DNA of 20,013 bases, taken from Immundisolibacter sp. Lineage in GTDB: Bacteria; Pseudomonadota; Gammaproteobacteria; Immundisolibacterales; Immundisolibacteraceae. The position numbers and the translations under genes were made by a program. Below are positions 1 through 7,946 of this stretch, one piece after another. A model generated the notes under the pieces. It was not told where the DNA came from, did no database searches, and saw only the letters and a list, made by a program, of their open reading frames with translations. Location: NCBI RefSeq assembly GCF_041601295.1, contig NZ_JBFIII010000054.1, forward strand, positions 1 to 20,013, read 5' to 3'. Within the stretch, counting starts at the first letter, position 1, and the number at the start of each line of letters is the position of its first letter.

Positions 1-854
1 ACCACCTGCTCGGCCACGGCAATGGCCTGCTCGGGCGTGCAGAAACCGATCAGGTCCGCCAGGCGCGGGAAGGTCGCCTTCTCGCCGTGGGTCATGCCCA
101 TGCCGCCGCCGACCAGCACGTTCCAGCCGAGCAGTCCGCCGCTTTCTTCAACGGCGATGTAGGCCAGATCCTGAGCGTACACGTCTACGTCGTTTTCCGG
201 CGGCACGGCGATGCCGATCTTGAACTTACGCGGCAGATACAACGGGCCATAGATCGGCTCGACCTCGCCGGCCGGATCCACAGCCGGCGCGTCCAGCCAG
301 ATTTCCTGGTAGGCGTTGGTTTTCGGCAACAGGTGTTCGCTGATCCCCTTGGCCAGCTCAGCCGCCGCCGCGTGCAGGGGCGAACGATAAGGATTGGCGC
401 CCGCCAGTACATTGCGGTTCACGTCGCCACAGGCGGCAATCGTATCCAGACCGGCCGCCTTGATCGCCTGCATGGCCGGCTTGAAATGCGGTTTGCGAAT
501 GCCGTGGAACTGAAACGTCTGGCGGGTGGTCAGGCGCAGCGTGCCGTTGGCGTGCTCACCTGCAACCTCATCCAGTGCCAGCCACTGCGCGGGCGTGCAT
601 ACGCCGCCCGGCATGCGCACGCGGATCATGAACTGATAAGCCGGCTCCAGCTTCTGGCGGCGACGCTCATCGCGCAGGTCGCGGTCGTCCTGCTGATAGC
701 TGCCGTGGAATTTGAGCAGCGCGTTGTCTTCGGCGGCGATGGCGCCGGTCAGCGGATCAATCAGGCCATCGGCAATGGTGCCGCGCAGCAACCGGCTGTG
801 GCTCTTGATGACCTCCACCTCGTTGGGCGGAGCCTTGGGGTCGGGTGCGTTCAT
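1..854 (-). CDS. cysI: Sulfite reductase [NADPH] hemoprotein beta subunit CysI, N-terminal part
   Basis: The reverse strand reads open from an ATG at 854 to the window edge, about 284 residues. The protein begins MNAPDPKAPPNEVEVIKSHS and continues with nitrite/sulfite reductase ferredoxin-like half-domain motifs such as LLKFHGSYQQDDRD, FMIRVRMPGG and LRLTTRQTFQFHGI, then ACGDVNRNVL and GWNVLVGGGMGMTHG. These match CysI, which reduces sulfite to sulfide in assimilatory sulfur metabolism in the cytoplasm. The C-terminal cysteines that bind the siroheme and [4Fe-4S] cluster lie beyond the window and cannot be checked. The start sits 9 bases after the cysJ stop, so the two are co-transcribed in the cysJ-cysI order known from enterobacteria. 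Identification is secure; only the missing end is unknown. Confidence 0.95.
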   Translation of the reverse strand, partial: MNAPDPKAPPNEVEVIKSHSRLLRGTIADGLIDPLTGAIAAEDNALLKFHGSYQQDDRDLRDERRRQKLEPAYQFMIRVRMPGGVCTPAQWLALDEVAGEHANGTLRLTTRQTFQFHGIRKPHFKPAMQAIKAAGLDTIAACGDVNRNVLAGANPYRSPLHAAAAELAKGISEHLLPKTNAYQEIWLDAPAVDPAGEVEPIYGPLYLPRKFKIGIAVPPENDVDVYAQDLAYIAVEESGGLLGWNVLVGGGMGMTHGEKATFPRLADLIGFCTPEQAIAVAEQV

Positions 855-863
855 GAGCCGATC

Positions 864-2657
864 TCAATAAATGTCGCGCTGGTAGCGACGGTTGCGCGAA
901 AGCTCGCGCAGGTAATCCTCGGCGGCTTCGGCATCCAGCTTACCTTCGCCCGCCACGATGTCGCGCAGTGCCGCATGCACGTCAGCCGCCATGGCAGTGG
1001 CATCCCCGCACACGTAGATGTGGGCGCCGTCCTGCAACCAGGCGTAGACCTCGCCGGCCTGCTCGCGCAGCCGCTGCTGCACGTAGACCTTTTGCTCCTG
1101 ATCGCGCGAGAAGGCAACGTCCAGGCGCGTCAGCAGGCCAGCTTTGTTCCAGGCCTGCCAGTCGGTCTGGTACAGGAAGTCGGTATAGAAATGCCGGTCC
1201 CCGAAAAACAGCCAGTTACGCCCGGTGGCCCCGATCGCCTCGCGCTCCTGCAGAAAGGCCCGGAACGGTGCCACGCCGGTACCTGGTCCCACCATGATGA
1301 CCGGTATGTCGGGCCGCGCCGGCAGGCGGAAGTTTTCGTTGTGCTCGATGAATACCGGCACCGTATCGCCCGGCTGCACGCGGTCGGCCAGCCAAGTCGA
1401 GGCCACGCCCAGACGCTGGCGACCCAGGCTCTGGTAACGCACCGCGGCGACTGTGATATGTGCCTCGTCCGGGCACGCGACCAGGCTGGACGCCAGCGAG
1501 AACAAACGCGGTGGCAGGCGGCGCAGCAGGGCCACGAACTGCTCGGCGGCCAGTCCCGGCAGCGGAAATTCCTGCACCACGTCGATAATCTGCCGGCCTG
1601 CCAGATAGGCCCGCAGTGCGTCAGCGTTGCCCTCCGCCAACAGGCCAGCGATTTTATCGCTGCCCGCCAGCGCGGCGTAAGCGGCCAGGAAGGGCCGCGT
1701 CAGGGTGGTGATCTCGTAATGATGCGTGAGCGCTTCCTGCAAGGGCCGTAGGGCGTCGCCCGCCTGCACGGGTGCGTCGGTCGGCAATTCCAGTGTTGAG
1801 AGCAGCTCCTGCACCAGCGCCGGATCGTTGCAGGCCAACACGCCGAGGGCGTCGCCGGGTTCATACGCCAGACCCGGCACGGCAAACTCGATGTGGCGCG
1901 TTTCCTTGTCCGCGCCACGGCCGTTCAGAACGATGTTCTCGAGCACTTCGGCCTGATAGGGATGGCGCTTGTCGTGCTGCGCGCCAGTACCGACAGCCGC
2001 CGGTGCCACCGCGCCTGGTCCGGGCGCCGCAACATGCTCCAACTCACCCAGAAGCCCGTCGATCCAGGCCGCGGCCGCATCGTCATAGTCCAGATCGCAA
2101 TCCACGCGCGGCCTCAGTCGCGTCGCGCCCAGCTTCTCCAGTACGAGGTCGAAATCCTTGCCGGTCTGGCAATAGAACTGGTAACTGGAATCGCCCAGCG
2201 CCAACACGCTGTAGCGAAGGTTCTCCAACCCTGGCGCCTTGCGCCCATGCACAAACTCGTGCAGTTCGCGCGCGCAGTCCGGGGGCTCACCTTCGCCGTG
2301 GGTGCTGACGATCACCGCCAGCGTACGCTCGTCGCGCAGCCGCGCCGGCTTATAGTCGGCCATGCTGGTCAGAGTTACCGCAAGGCCGCGTGCCTGCGCC
2401 AATTCGCCAAGCCGGCGTGCAAGCTTGGCGCCGTTACCACTTTGCGACCCGTAGAGCACGGTCACGGCGCTGCGAGTCACGCTGCTGGCGGCACTCACAG
2501 GCGGAGCCGGGGTCGCCCCCTCGGCGCGGCCGGCCAGGTATCCGCTTAGCCATTGCATCTGCAGGGGGGTCAACCCGCGCACCAGGGCATCGAGCTGCTC
2601 GGCCTGGGCGGTGCTCAACGGAGTGTTCAGTGCGGTGATCGGTGCGTTCAAGGTCAA
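864..2657 (-). CDS. cysJ: Sulfite reductase [NADPH] flavoprotein alpha subunit CysJ
   Basis: 597 residues, close to the roughly 600 usual for CysJ. It passes electrons from NADPH through FAD and FMN to CysI. Domain order: an N-terminal leader; a flavodoxin FMN domain at about 64-205 (VTVLYGSQSGNGAKLARRL, VSTHGEGEPP); a connecting and FAD domain at about 230-445 (RLFSLASS at 385-391, FIEHNENFRLP at 437); and an NADPH domain with GPGTGVAPFRAFLQER at 458-473 and YVCGDA at 548. The end, RRYQRDIY, is the typical CysJ C-terminus. The start is a TTG at 2657. The reading frame stays open only to a TAA a few codons upstream, no nearby ATG exists before residue 34, and the N-terminal length matches the family, so TTG (here or at 2651) is the likely start. 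The RLYS motif of relatives reads RLFS here, replacing a tyrosine near the flavin. Confidence 0.95.
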   Translation of the reverse strand: MTLNAPITALNTPLSTAQAEQLDALVRGLTPLQMQWLSGYLAGRAEGATPAPPVSAASSVTRSAVTVLYGSQSGNGAKLARRLGELAQARGLAVTLTSMADYKPARLRDERTLAVIVSTHGEGEPPDCARELHEFVHGRKAPGLENLRYSVLALGDSSYQFYCQTGKDFDLVLEKLGATRLRPRVDCDLDYDDAAAAWIDGLLGELEHVAAPGPGAVAPAAVGTGAQHDKRHPYQAEVLENIVLNGRGADKETRHIEFAVPGLAYEPGDALGVLACNDPALVQELLSTLELPTDAPVQAGDALRPLQEALTHHYEITTLTRPFLAAYAALAGSDKIAGLLAEGNADALRAYLAGRQIIDVVQEFPLPGLAAEQFVALLRRLPPRLFSLASSLVACPDEAHITVAAVRYQSLGRQRLGVASTWLADRVQPGDTVPVFIEHNENFRLPARPDIPVIMVGPGTGVAPFRAFLQEREAIGATGRNWLFFGDRHFYTDFLYQTDWQAWNKAGLLTRLDVAFSRDQEQKVYVQQRLREQAGEVYAWLQDGAHIYVCGDATAMAADVHAALRDIVAGEGKLDAEAAEDYLRELSRNRRYQRDIY

Positions 2658-2731
2658 AGCCAGGCCTGGGGCAGATTAGTTAGCATGGTAGAAGAATGTT
2701 TTATTCCGGAAAAATACTATTTTAATGAATG

Positions 2732-2760
2732 CTTATAGTGCTTCACGATAAGCCGGCCAA
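2732..2760 (-). promoter_or_regulatory. Candidate sigma-70 promoter for cysJI
   Basis: On the reverse strand TTGGCC (2755-2760) and TATAAG (2732-2737) are separated by exactly 17 bases, 4/6 and 5/6 matches to the -35 and -10 consensus. Transcription would start near 2725, leaving a leader of about 70 bases before the cysJ TTG. The 135-base gap to corA is clearly more AT-rich than its surroundings. An 8-base palindrome TTCCGGAA at 2704-2711 lies in the leader. Control by CysB is expected from what is known of cysJI, but no CysB site was identified with confidence. Confidence 0.45.
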
Positions 2761-2792
2761 TTTTAACGCCCGTCCATCAACGGAGATGTCAC

Positions 2793-3866
2793 GTGGTTGA
2801 ACTGTTTCGAAAAAAATATGCCCCTCCCGGCACCGCACCCGGAACGCTGCAACCCCTCCTGCTGGCGCCGGGCACCGTCGCCCACTGCATCGTGTACGGC
2901 ACTGATGGGGCATGGCACGAGAGCCATGGTGCGCCGGTCGACCTCAACACAGCGCGCAACGCCGGGCAGGTCACCTGGTGGCATTTCGCCGGCCAGCCAG
3001 AAGTCTCCGAACTGCGACAGCTCGGTGAAGCATTAGGCCTGCATCCACTGGCGCTGGAAGACGTGATGAACCACGGCCAGCGACCCAAGCTGGACGACTA
3101 CGACGATCACCTGTTTGCCATCCTTGGCTGCCTCACCCAGCGCGGTGATCAACTGGATGTGGACGACTTCGCGCTGTTCCTGGGCGACGATTTCGTACTG
3201 AGCGTGTACCAGGGCGCCGACGACATTTTCGCTTCGGTACGCTCCCGCCTGACCGATCCGGCCGGGCGTTTGCGCCGTAGCGGCGCAGATCGCCTGGCCC
3301 ACGCCCTGATGGATGCGGTTGTGGACCACGCCTTCCCCGTGCTTGAGACGCTCGGCGAACGCATCGAAGAGCTGGAACTGGACCTGCTCGACCACCCGGG
3401 GCCAAGCGCGCTGCGCGATATGCACCTGTTGAAACGCGAACTGCTGCTGATCCGCCGTGCCGTGTGGCCAGCGCGGGATGTGCTGGCCCATTTATCACGC
3501 GGCGACGCGCGCCTGGTCGGCGAGCAAACACGCATCTACTTTGGCGATATCTACGACCACTCGGCGCAGATCATCGAACTGGTGGAAAGCTACCGCGACA
3601 TGCTGGCCGGCATGCTGGACGTGTACCTGTCCAGCATCAGTAACCGCCAGAACGAGGTCATGAAGGTGCTGACCGTGATCGCCACCATCTTCATCCCGCT
3701 GACCTTCCTGGTGGGTGTCTACGGCATGAACTTCAGCGTCAACCAGCACAGCCCGTGGGCCATGCCCGAATTGCGCTGGGACTATGGCTACCCGGTGCTG
3801 TGGCTGGTGATGATCGCCGCCGCCGTGGGCATGCTGGCGTTCTTCAAACGACGCCGGTGGTTTTAA
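2793..3866 (+). CDS. corA: CorA-family magnesium/divalent cation transporter
   Basis: 357 residues, within the usual CorA range. CorA forms a homopentameric inner-membrane channel for Mg2+ (also Co2+ and Ni2+). A large cytoplasmic N-domain (1-285) contains HPLALEDVMNHGQRPKLDDY (83-102), typical of the family, and a long helical stalk rich in acidic residues. Two C-terminal membrane helices follow at about 291-310 and 333-351, with the signature YGMNF at 310-314 between them and a basic C-terminal tail (KRRRW). The GTG start at 2793 is supported by a GGAG at 2782-2785, 7 bases upstream. It is divergent from cysJ, with the AT-rich spacer between them. Whether the downstream oxygenase genes are co-transcribed is open, because a hairpin lies in the 74-base gap. 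Confidence 0.93.
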   Translation: MVELFRKKYAPPGTAPGTLQPLLLAPGTVAHCIVYGTDGAWHESHGAPVDLNTARNAGQVTWWHFAGQPEVSELRQLGEALGLHPLALEDVMNHGQRPKLDDYDDHLFAILGCLTQRGDQLDVDDFALFLGDDFVLSVYQGADDIFASVRSRLTDPAGRLRRSGADRLAHALMDAVVDHAFPVLETLGERIEELELDLLDHPGPSALRDMHLLKRELLLIRRAVWPARDVLAHLSRGDARLVGEQTRIYFGDIYDHSAQIIELVESYRDMLAGMLDVYLSSISNRQNEVMKVLTVIATIFIPLTFLVGVYGMNFSVNQHSPWAMPELRWDYGYPVLWLVMIAAAVGMLAFFKRRRWF

Positions 3867-3892
3867 AGCGTTATTGACCTTTACCGCTAGCG

Positions 3893-3913
3893 CCACTCGG
3901 CCGTAGAGTGGCC
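3893..3913 (+). terminator. Hairpin after corA, possible weak terminator
   Basis: GCCACTC (3893-3899) and GAGTGGC (3907-3913) form a perfect 7-bp stem with a 7-base loop, 27 bases after the corA stop and 28 bases before the next start codon. No T-tract follows, so it may be an RNA-processing or attenuating structure, or an operator, rather than a strong intrinsic terminator. Confidence 0.35.
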
Positions 3914-3940
3914 CAGGCTTGATAAAGACGGAGACTACAC

Positions 3941-5206
3941 ATGAACGCACCCACCCGCGAAACCGTCACTACGGCTTTCAGCTGGCCCGCGCCCGACACC
4001 AGTCACGTCCCGTACCGGGTCTACACCGACCCGACCCTGTATGCGCTGGAACAGGAACGCATCTTCCGCGGCCCGACCTGGAACTTCGTCGCGCTGGCCG
4101 CCGAATTGCCCGAGCCGGGCGATTTCAAAACCACCTTTGTCGGCGACACACCAGTGGTGGTCACGCGGGGCGCTGACGGCGCCCTGCGCTGCTGGGTGAA
4201 CCGCTGCGCCCATCGCGGGGCGCTGGTGTGCCGTGAGCTGCGCGGCAATGTGGGCGCCAACGGCACCCACACCTGCGTCTACCACCAGTGGGCTTACGAC
4301 GCCGCGGGCATGCTGGTCGGTGTGCCGTTTCGCAAGGGCCTGGGCGGCAAGGGTGGCTACCCGGCCGATTTTGACCTTGCCCGGCACGGCCTCACACAAC
4401 TCAGGGTCGAGGACTACCACGGCGTCGTATTCGCGAGTTTCGATCCCGCGCTGCCGCCGGTCGAACAACACATTGGCGATACCGCGGCACATTACGTCCA
4501 GCGAATTTTCAACCGGCCGCTGCGCGTGCTGGGGACCACACGCCAGTACATGAACGCCAACTGGAAGGTGTACGCCGAGAACCTGCGCGATCCCTACCAC
4601 GCCAGCCTGCTGCACTTGTTCCACTGCACGTTTGGCCTGTACCGCTCCACCCAGGAGGGCGGCGTGGAACTCGACCCGACGCTGCGCCATAGCGTTCTGA
4701 CGGCCAAGAATAAGGCGCCAGAGCCCGGTCGCGACACCTACAGCGACGACAAACTTCGCACCTACGATCAGACTTATGCGCTGGCGGACCCCAGCCTGCT
4801 GGCCGGCCGACCGGAGTTCTCCGACGGCAAGTCGGCAGTCATTCAGACGATATTTCCGAGCCTGGTCATTCAGCAGATCGCCAACACGCTGGCGGTGCGT
4901 CAGGTGCTGCCCAAGGGGGTCGGCAATTTCGAGCTGGTCTGGACCTATTTCGGCTACGCCGACGATGATGCGCAACTGTCCGCCATGCGTCTGAAGCAGT
5001 TCAATCTGATCGGCCCGGCCGGGTTGGTATCGATGGAAGACGGCGAGGCCACCGAGCTGGTTCAGCGCACCGCCGAGGCTGCGCAGGCGGGGGCGTCGGA
5101 GTTCGTCGAGATGGAGGGGCGCGGCATTGAGCCAACTGGCAGTCTGATCTCCGAGGGCAATATCCGGGCCTTCTGGCAGGTATACCGGCAGATGCTAGGC
5201 CTGTGA
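3941..5206 (+). CDS. Rieske-type aromatic ring-hydroxylating oxygenase, large (alpha) subunit
   Basis: 421 residues, normal for a ring-hydroxylating oxygenase large subunit. The N-terminal Rieske [2Fe-2S] domain has Cys89/His91 (NRCAHRGALV) and Cys112/His115 (CVYHQWAYD). The catalytic domain has the mononuclear iron ligands His220 and His225 in NLRDPYHASLLH, the bridging Asp217, and Asp367 (SMEDGEATE) as the third ligand; spacing matches the D-x2-H-x4-H pattern of naphthalene dioxygenase. The stretches IFPSLVIQQIANTLAVRQ and FGYADDD resemble the anthranilate dioxygenase / salicylate hydroxylase group, so an aromatic acid is a plausible substrate; this is from memory of the family, not a search. 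The ATG at 3941 has a GGAG at 3931-3934. No beta subunit, ferredoxin or reductase gene is adjacent; a globin gene overlaps its end instead. Confidence 0.9.
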   Translation: MNAPTRETVTTAFSWPAPDTSHVPYRVYTDPTLYALEQERIFRGPTWNFVALAAELPEPGDFKTTFVGDTPVVVTRGADGALRCWVNRCAHRGALVCRELRGNVGANGTHTCVYHQWAYDAAGMLVGVPFRKGLGGKGGYPADFDLARHGLTQLRVEDYHGVVFASFDPALPPVEQHIGDTAAHYVQRIFNRPLRVLGTTRQYMNANWKVYAENLRDPYHASLLHLFHCTFGLYRSTQEGGVELDPTLRHSVLTAKNKAPEPGRDTYSDDKLRTYDQTYALADPSLLAGRPEFSDGKSAVIQTIFPSLVIQQIANTLAVRQVLPKGVGNFELVWTYFGYADDDAQLSAMRLKQFNLIGPAGLVSMEDGEATELVQRTAEAAQAGASEFVEMEGRGIEPTGSLISEGNIRAFWQVYRQMLGL

Positions 5207-5607
5207 CCACACACCGCGAACTGGCCGCGCAGCTGGGGCGTGAACAGATCAGCACCGTGGTGAGCGACTTCTACCAGCGGGTACAGAATGACCCGGTGCT
5301 GGCACCCAACTTTGCCCATATTACGGACTGGGATGCGGTCAAAGCGCGCCTGACCCATTTCTGGTGGATCGACTTGGGCGGCGCGCGTTACCGGGACGAT
5401 GTCTATAACCCCCACACGGTACACCGGCATTTTGGTGTGAAGCCTGATCAGGTAGAGCCCTGGCTGCGATTGTTCGAGGCCACCGTACACGACCCTTTAC
5501 CGCCCGATCTGGCCGAAGTCTGGCTGGAGCGCGTACGACGTATGGCCGACTGGGTGCGCATCGAACTGCAGAAATCGGCGTCCGGTCCTTCAGTGGCTGA
5601 ACACTAA
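5203..5607 (+). CDS. Group 3 truncated haemoglobin-like protein
   Basis: 134 residues, about the size of a truncated globin. Features of group 3 truncated haemoglobins are visible: FYQRVQNDPVLAPNF near 23-37, the HFWWIDLGGARYR block at 52-64, and VHRHFGVKPDQVEPWLRLF at 73-91, in which His74 is the best candidate for the proximal haem ligand. Such proteins bind O2 or NO; their cellular roles are poorly defined. The GTG start at 5203 overlaps the oxygenase stop by 4 bases (GTGA), so translation is probably coupled and the product may serve the Rieske enzyme, for example by protecting its iron centres from NO or by O2 handling (inference). Its TAA stop overlaps the convergent downstream gene by 4 bases. 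Confidence 0.85.
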   Translation: MTTHRELAAQLGREQISTVVSDFYQRVQNDPVLAPNFAHITDWDAVKARLTHFWWIDLGGARYRDDVYNPHTVHRHFGVKPDQVEPWLRLFEATVHDPLPPDLAEVWLERVRRMADWVRIELQKSASGPSVAEH

Positions 5608-7160
5608 CGTACCGCTCTGCGCCTGAACGGACGGGGAGAGCCGATCATCGATTCGGGCTCCGGCAGTGGATAGACTTCATTCAGCGCGATCGAGCGGCCA
5701 TAGTCCTGCATCAGACGCGCGTGCTGGCGGCCCAATGCACGCGGCTGCGCCACGCCGCAGGAGTGGGAGATCATGGCGATCTCCTTTTCCATGTTCAGCG
5801 CGAAATGCGCCACCCGCTCGGCCTTGTCCTCTGGCACCAGCCCCCGTTGCAGGCGCGGATCATGCGTCGTAACCCCGGTCGGGCAGGTGTTCTTGTTGCA
5901 CTGCATGGCCTGAATACAGCCAAGCGCGAACATGAAGCCACGCGCCGAATTGACAAAATCTGCACCCACGGCCAGCGCCCAGGCCGCTGTGCGCGGATTG
6001 ATCAGCTTGCCGGAGGCGATGACCTTGACCCGCTCGCGTAAGCCCCACGCCGTAAGCCGGTTCACGACCGCCGGGAGACTGTCGGTCAGCAGCATGCCGA
6101 CGCCATCCATGAGTGGCATCGGCGCCGCGCCGCTACCCCCCTCGGCACTGTCCACGGTGATGAAATCGGGCGCGAATTCCACTCCCCGGCGCCGCACCAG
6201 CGCGCACAGTTCATCCAGCCAGTCCAGGCTTCCGATCACGGTTTTGAAGCCAACCGGCTTGCCGGTGACCTCGCGGATCTGTGCAATCCGGTCCAGCAGA
6301 TCCTCCAGGCTGTCGATATCCATGTGGCGGTTGGGCGACAGCGAATCCTGGCCCGCGGGAATGCCACGGATGGCAGCGATCTCCGACGTTACCTTGATTG
6401 CGGGCAGGATGCCGCCCTTGCCCGGCTTGGCGCCCTGGCTGAGCTTGATTTCGAACATCCTCACCTGCTCCAGCGCCGCCAGCTCGCGCAGGCGCGCATC
6501 CGACAGCCTGCCGTCGGCATCGCGCACGCCATACTTGGCGGTACCGATCTGAAACACCAGATCGCAGCCGCCCTCAAGGTGCGCTGGCGCCAGTCCACCC
6601 TCCCCGGTGTTCAGCCAGCAACCGGCCTTGGCCGCGCCACGCGACAGAGCGCGGGCTGCCGGTTTCGACAATGCGCCATAGCTCATGGCCGAAATGTTGA
6701 AGATAGCCCGCGTGGTATAGGGCTGGCGGCAAAACGGGCCGACCGTCACCGGTTCCGGTGGGCAGGTTTCCTGCTCCAGCGGCGGAAACAGGCTGCTGAC
6801 GAATATTATCGAGCCCGGTTTGTGCAGGTCCTCGGTGGAGCCAAACGCCACCGTGTTATCCAGATTCTTGGCCGCGCGGTATACCCAGCTACGCTGCGCA
6901 CGGTTAAACGGCAGCTCCTCGCGATCCATGGCGAAGAAATACTGGCGAAAGAACTCACCAAGGGTCTCGAACAGATAACGAAAACGACCTATCAGCGGAT
7001 AATTTCGACGCACTGCGTGCTGCGTCTGCATGCGGTCGACCACATACATCACAGCTGCCGTCAGCAGCAGCATGGCCAGCGCGAAAATGAACAGCGCAGC
7101 CATGATCTCCAGCACGGCGGACAACCAGCGAGAGAAATTTTCAGGCAGGATCGGCAACAT
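5604..7160 (-). CDS. Membrane-anchored FMN-binding glutamate synthase-family protein
   Basis: 518 residues from the ATG at 7160, chosen because GGAGG lies about 6 bases upstream and a hydrophobic segment (about 12-41) starts right after it; the frame is open further upstream, but that part is antisense to the sirtuin gene. After the single membrane segment comes a glutamate-synthase central/FMN-type TIM barrel: NISAMSYGALS (155-165), LNTGEGGL (183-190), QIGTAKYG (204-211), EIKLSQGAKPGKGG (237-250), DSAEGGSGAAP (337-347), and a cysteine cluster C415-x5-C421-x4-C426 matching the [3Fe-4S] pattern of GltB. There is no glutaminase domain and no GltD partner, so it is probably not a classical GOGAT. 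Real substrate unknown. It converges on the globin and diverges from the sirtuin. Confidence 0.88.
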   Translation of the reverse strand: MLPILPENFSRWLSAVLEIMAALFIFALAMLLLTAAVMYVVDRMQTQHAVRRNYPLIGRFRYLFETLGEFFRQYFFAMDREELPFNRAQRSWVYRAAKNLDNTVAFGSTEDLHKPGSIIFVSSLFPPLEQETCPPEPVTVGPFCRQPYTTRAIFNISAMSYGALSKPAARALSRGAAKAGCWLNTGEGGLAPAHLEGGCDLVFQIGTAKYGVRDADGRLSDARLRELAALEQVRMFEIKLSQGAKPGKGGILPAIKVTSEIAAIRGIPAGQDSLSPNRHMDIDSLEDLLDRIAQIREVTGKPVGFKTVIGSLDWLDELCALVRRRGVEFAPDFITVDSAEGGSGAAPMPLMDGVGMLLTDSLPAVVNRLTAWGLRERVKVIASGKLINPRTAAWALAVGADFVNSARGFMFALGCIQAMQCNKNTCPTGVTTHDPRLQRGLVPEDKAERVAHFALNMEKEIAMISHSCGVAQPRALGRQHARLMQDYGRSIALNEVYPLPEPESMIGSPRPFRRRAVR

Positions 7161-7184
7161 GATGTCCCTCCGAGGCCACGAGCG

Positions 7185-7946
7185 ATGACCGGTGACATTT
7201 CCATTATCGACCCCGCAGGCGCTTTGCTGGAGCGCAGCCGGCAGGCGGTGGTGTTCACCGGCGCCGGTGTCAGCACCGAATCGGGCATTCCGGACTTTCG
7301 CAGCCCGGGCGGATTGTGGAGTAGGCTGCAGCCGATCGAATTTCAGGATTTCATGGCATCCGAGCAGGCTCGGCGTGAAGCCTGGCGCCGCAAGTTCGAA
7401 CTGGACGCCGAGATTGGCGCCGCGCAACCTAATGCCGGGCATCGGGCCATTGCCCGTCTGGTCGCTGCCGGCAAGGTCAGCCATGTCATCACCCAGAACA
7501 TCGACGGCTTGCACCAGGCCAGCGGCGTACCGGCCGAACGGGTCATTGAACTGCACGGCAACGGCACTTACGCGGTCTGCCTGTCCTGCCGCGCCCGTCA
7601 CGAACTGGCCGACATCAAAACCGGTTTCGAGACGGACGGCGCACCGCCAGTCTGCCACTGCGGCGGCATCGTCAAATCGGCAACGATCTCGTTCGGCCAA
7701 CCGATGCCGGTGTTTGCCATGCGCGCGGCCGAAGCGGCCACCCTGGCCTGCGATCTTTTCCTCGCCATCGGCTCGTCGCTACAGGTTTACCCGGCCGCGG
7801 GTTTTCCGGTGCTGGCCAAGGACAACGGGGCAAGGCTGCTGATCATCAATCGAGAGCCCACGCCGCTCGACGAACTGGCCGACCTGGTACTACAAGCCGA
7901 GATCGGCCCCAGTCTGATCGCGCTCACCGCCGATGCCGGACACTGA
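7185..7946 (+). CDS. Sir2-family NAD-dependent protein deacylase (sirtuin)
   Basis: 253 residues from the ATG at 7185, normal for a bacterial sirtuin. Sirtuins remove acyl groups from lysines using NAD+. Visible motifs are the NAD-binding GAGVSTESGIPDFR (26-39), TQNIDGLH (103-110), catalytic His124 in LHGN, a zinc site Cys132-x2-Cys135 and Cys157-x-Cys159, and GSSLQVYPAA (196-205). All key residues are present, so an active enzyme is expected. The start lies only 24 bases from the divergent glutamate-synthase-like start, so its promoter must lie inside that gene's 5' coding region. The open frame extends far upstream, but that part is antisense to the neighbour and lacks sirtuin motifs. Its end overlaps the next gene by 14 bases, implying coupled translation. 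Confidence 0.93.
   Translation: MTGDISIIDPAGALLERSRQAVVFTGAGVSTESGIPDFRSPGGLWSRLQPIEFQDFMASEQARREAWRRKFELDAEIGAAQPNAGHRAIARLVAAGKVSHVITQNIDGLHQASGVPAERVIELHGNGTYAVCLSCRARHELADIKTGFETDGAPPVCHCGGIVKSATISFGQPMPVFAMRAAEAATLACDLFLAIGSSLQVYPAAGFPVLAKDNGARLLIINREPTPLDELADLVLQAEIGPSLIALTADAGH

Noticed and set aside
87..1751. Long forward open frame of 554 codons across the cysI-cysJ region
   Set aside because: It is the antisense shadow of two clearly recognised reverse-strand genes, and its translation shows no family motifs.
2704..2711. TTCCGGAA palindrome as a CysB operator
   Set aside because: It is only 8 bases and lies downstream of the best cysJ promoter, whereas CysB activator sites usually lie near or upstream of the -35; kept only as a note.
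3935..4975. Reverse open frame of 346 codons opposite the Rieske oxygenase gene
   Set aside because: The forward frame has all Rieske and iron-ligand motifs; the reverse translation has no recognisable domain and is a GC-rich shadow.
6324..7184. Upstream extension of the sirtuin open frame
   Set aside because: It is antisense to the glutamate-synthase-like gene. Sirtuin motifs begin only after the ATG at 7185, and bacterial sirtuins are about 230-280 residues.
7161..7700. Upstream extension of the glutamate-synthase-like open frame
   Set aside because: It is antisense to the sirtuin gene, and the ATG at 7160 has a strong ribosome binding site followed by the expected membrane segment.
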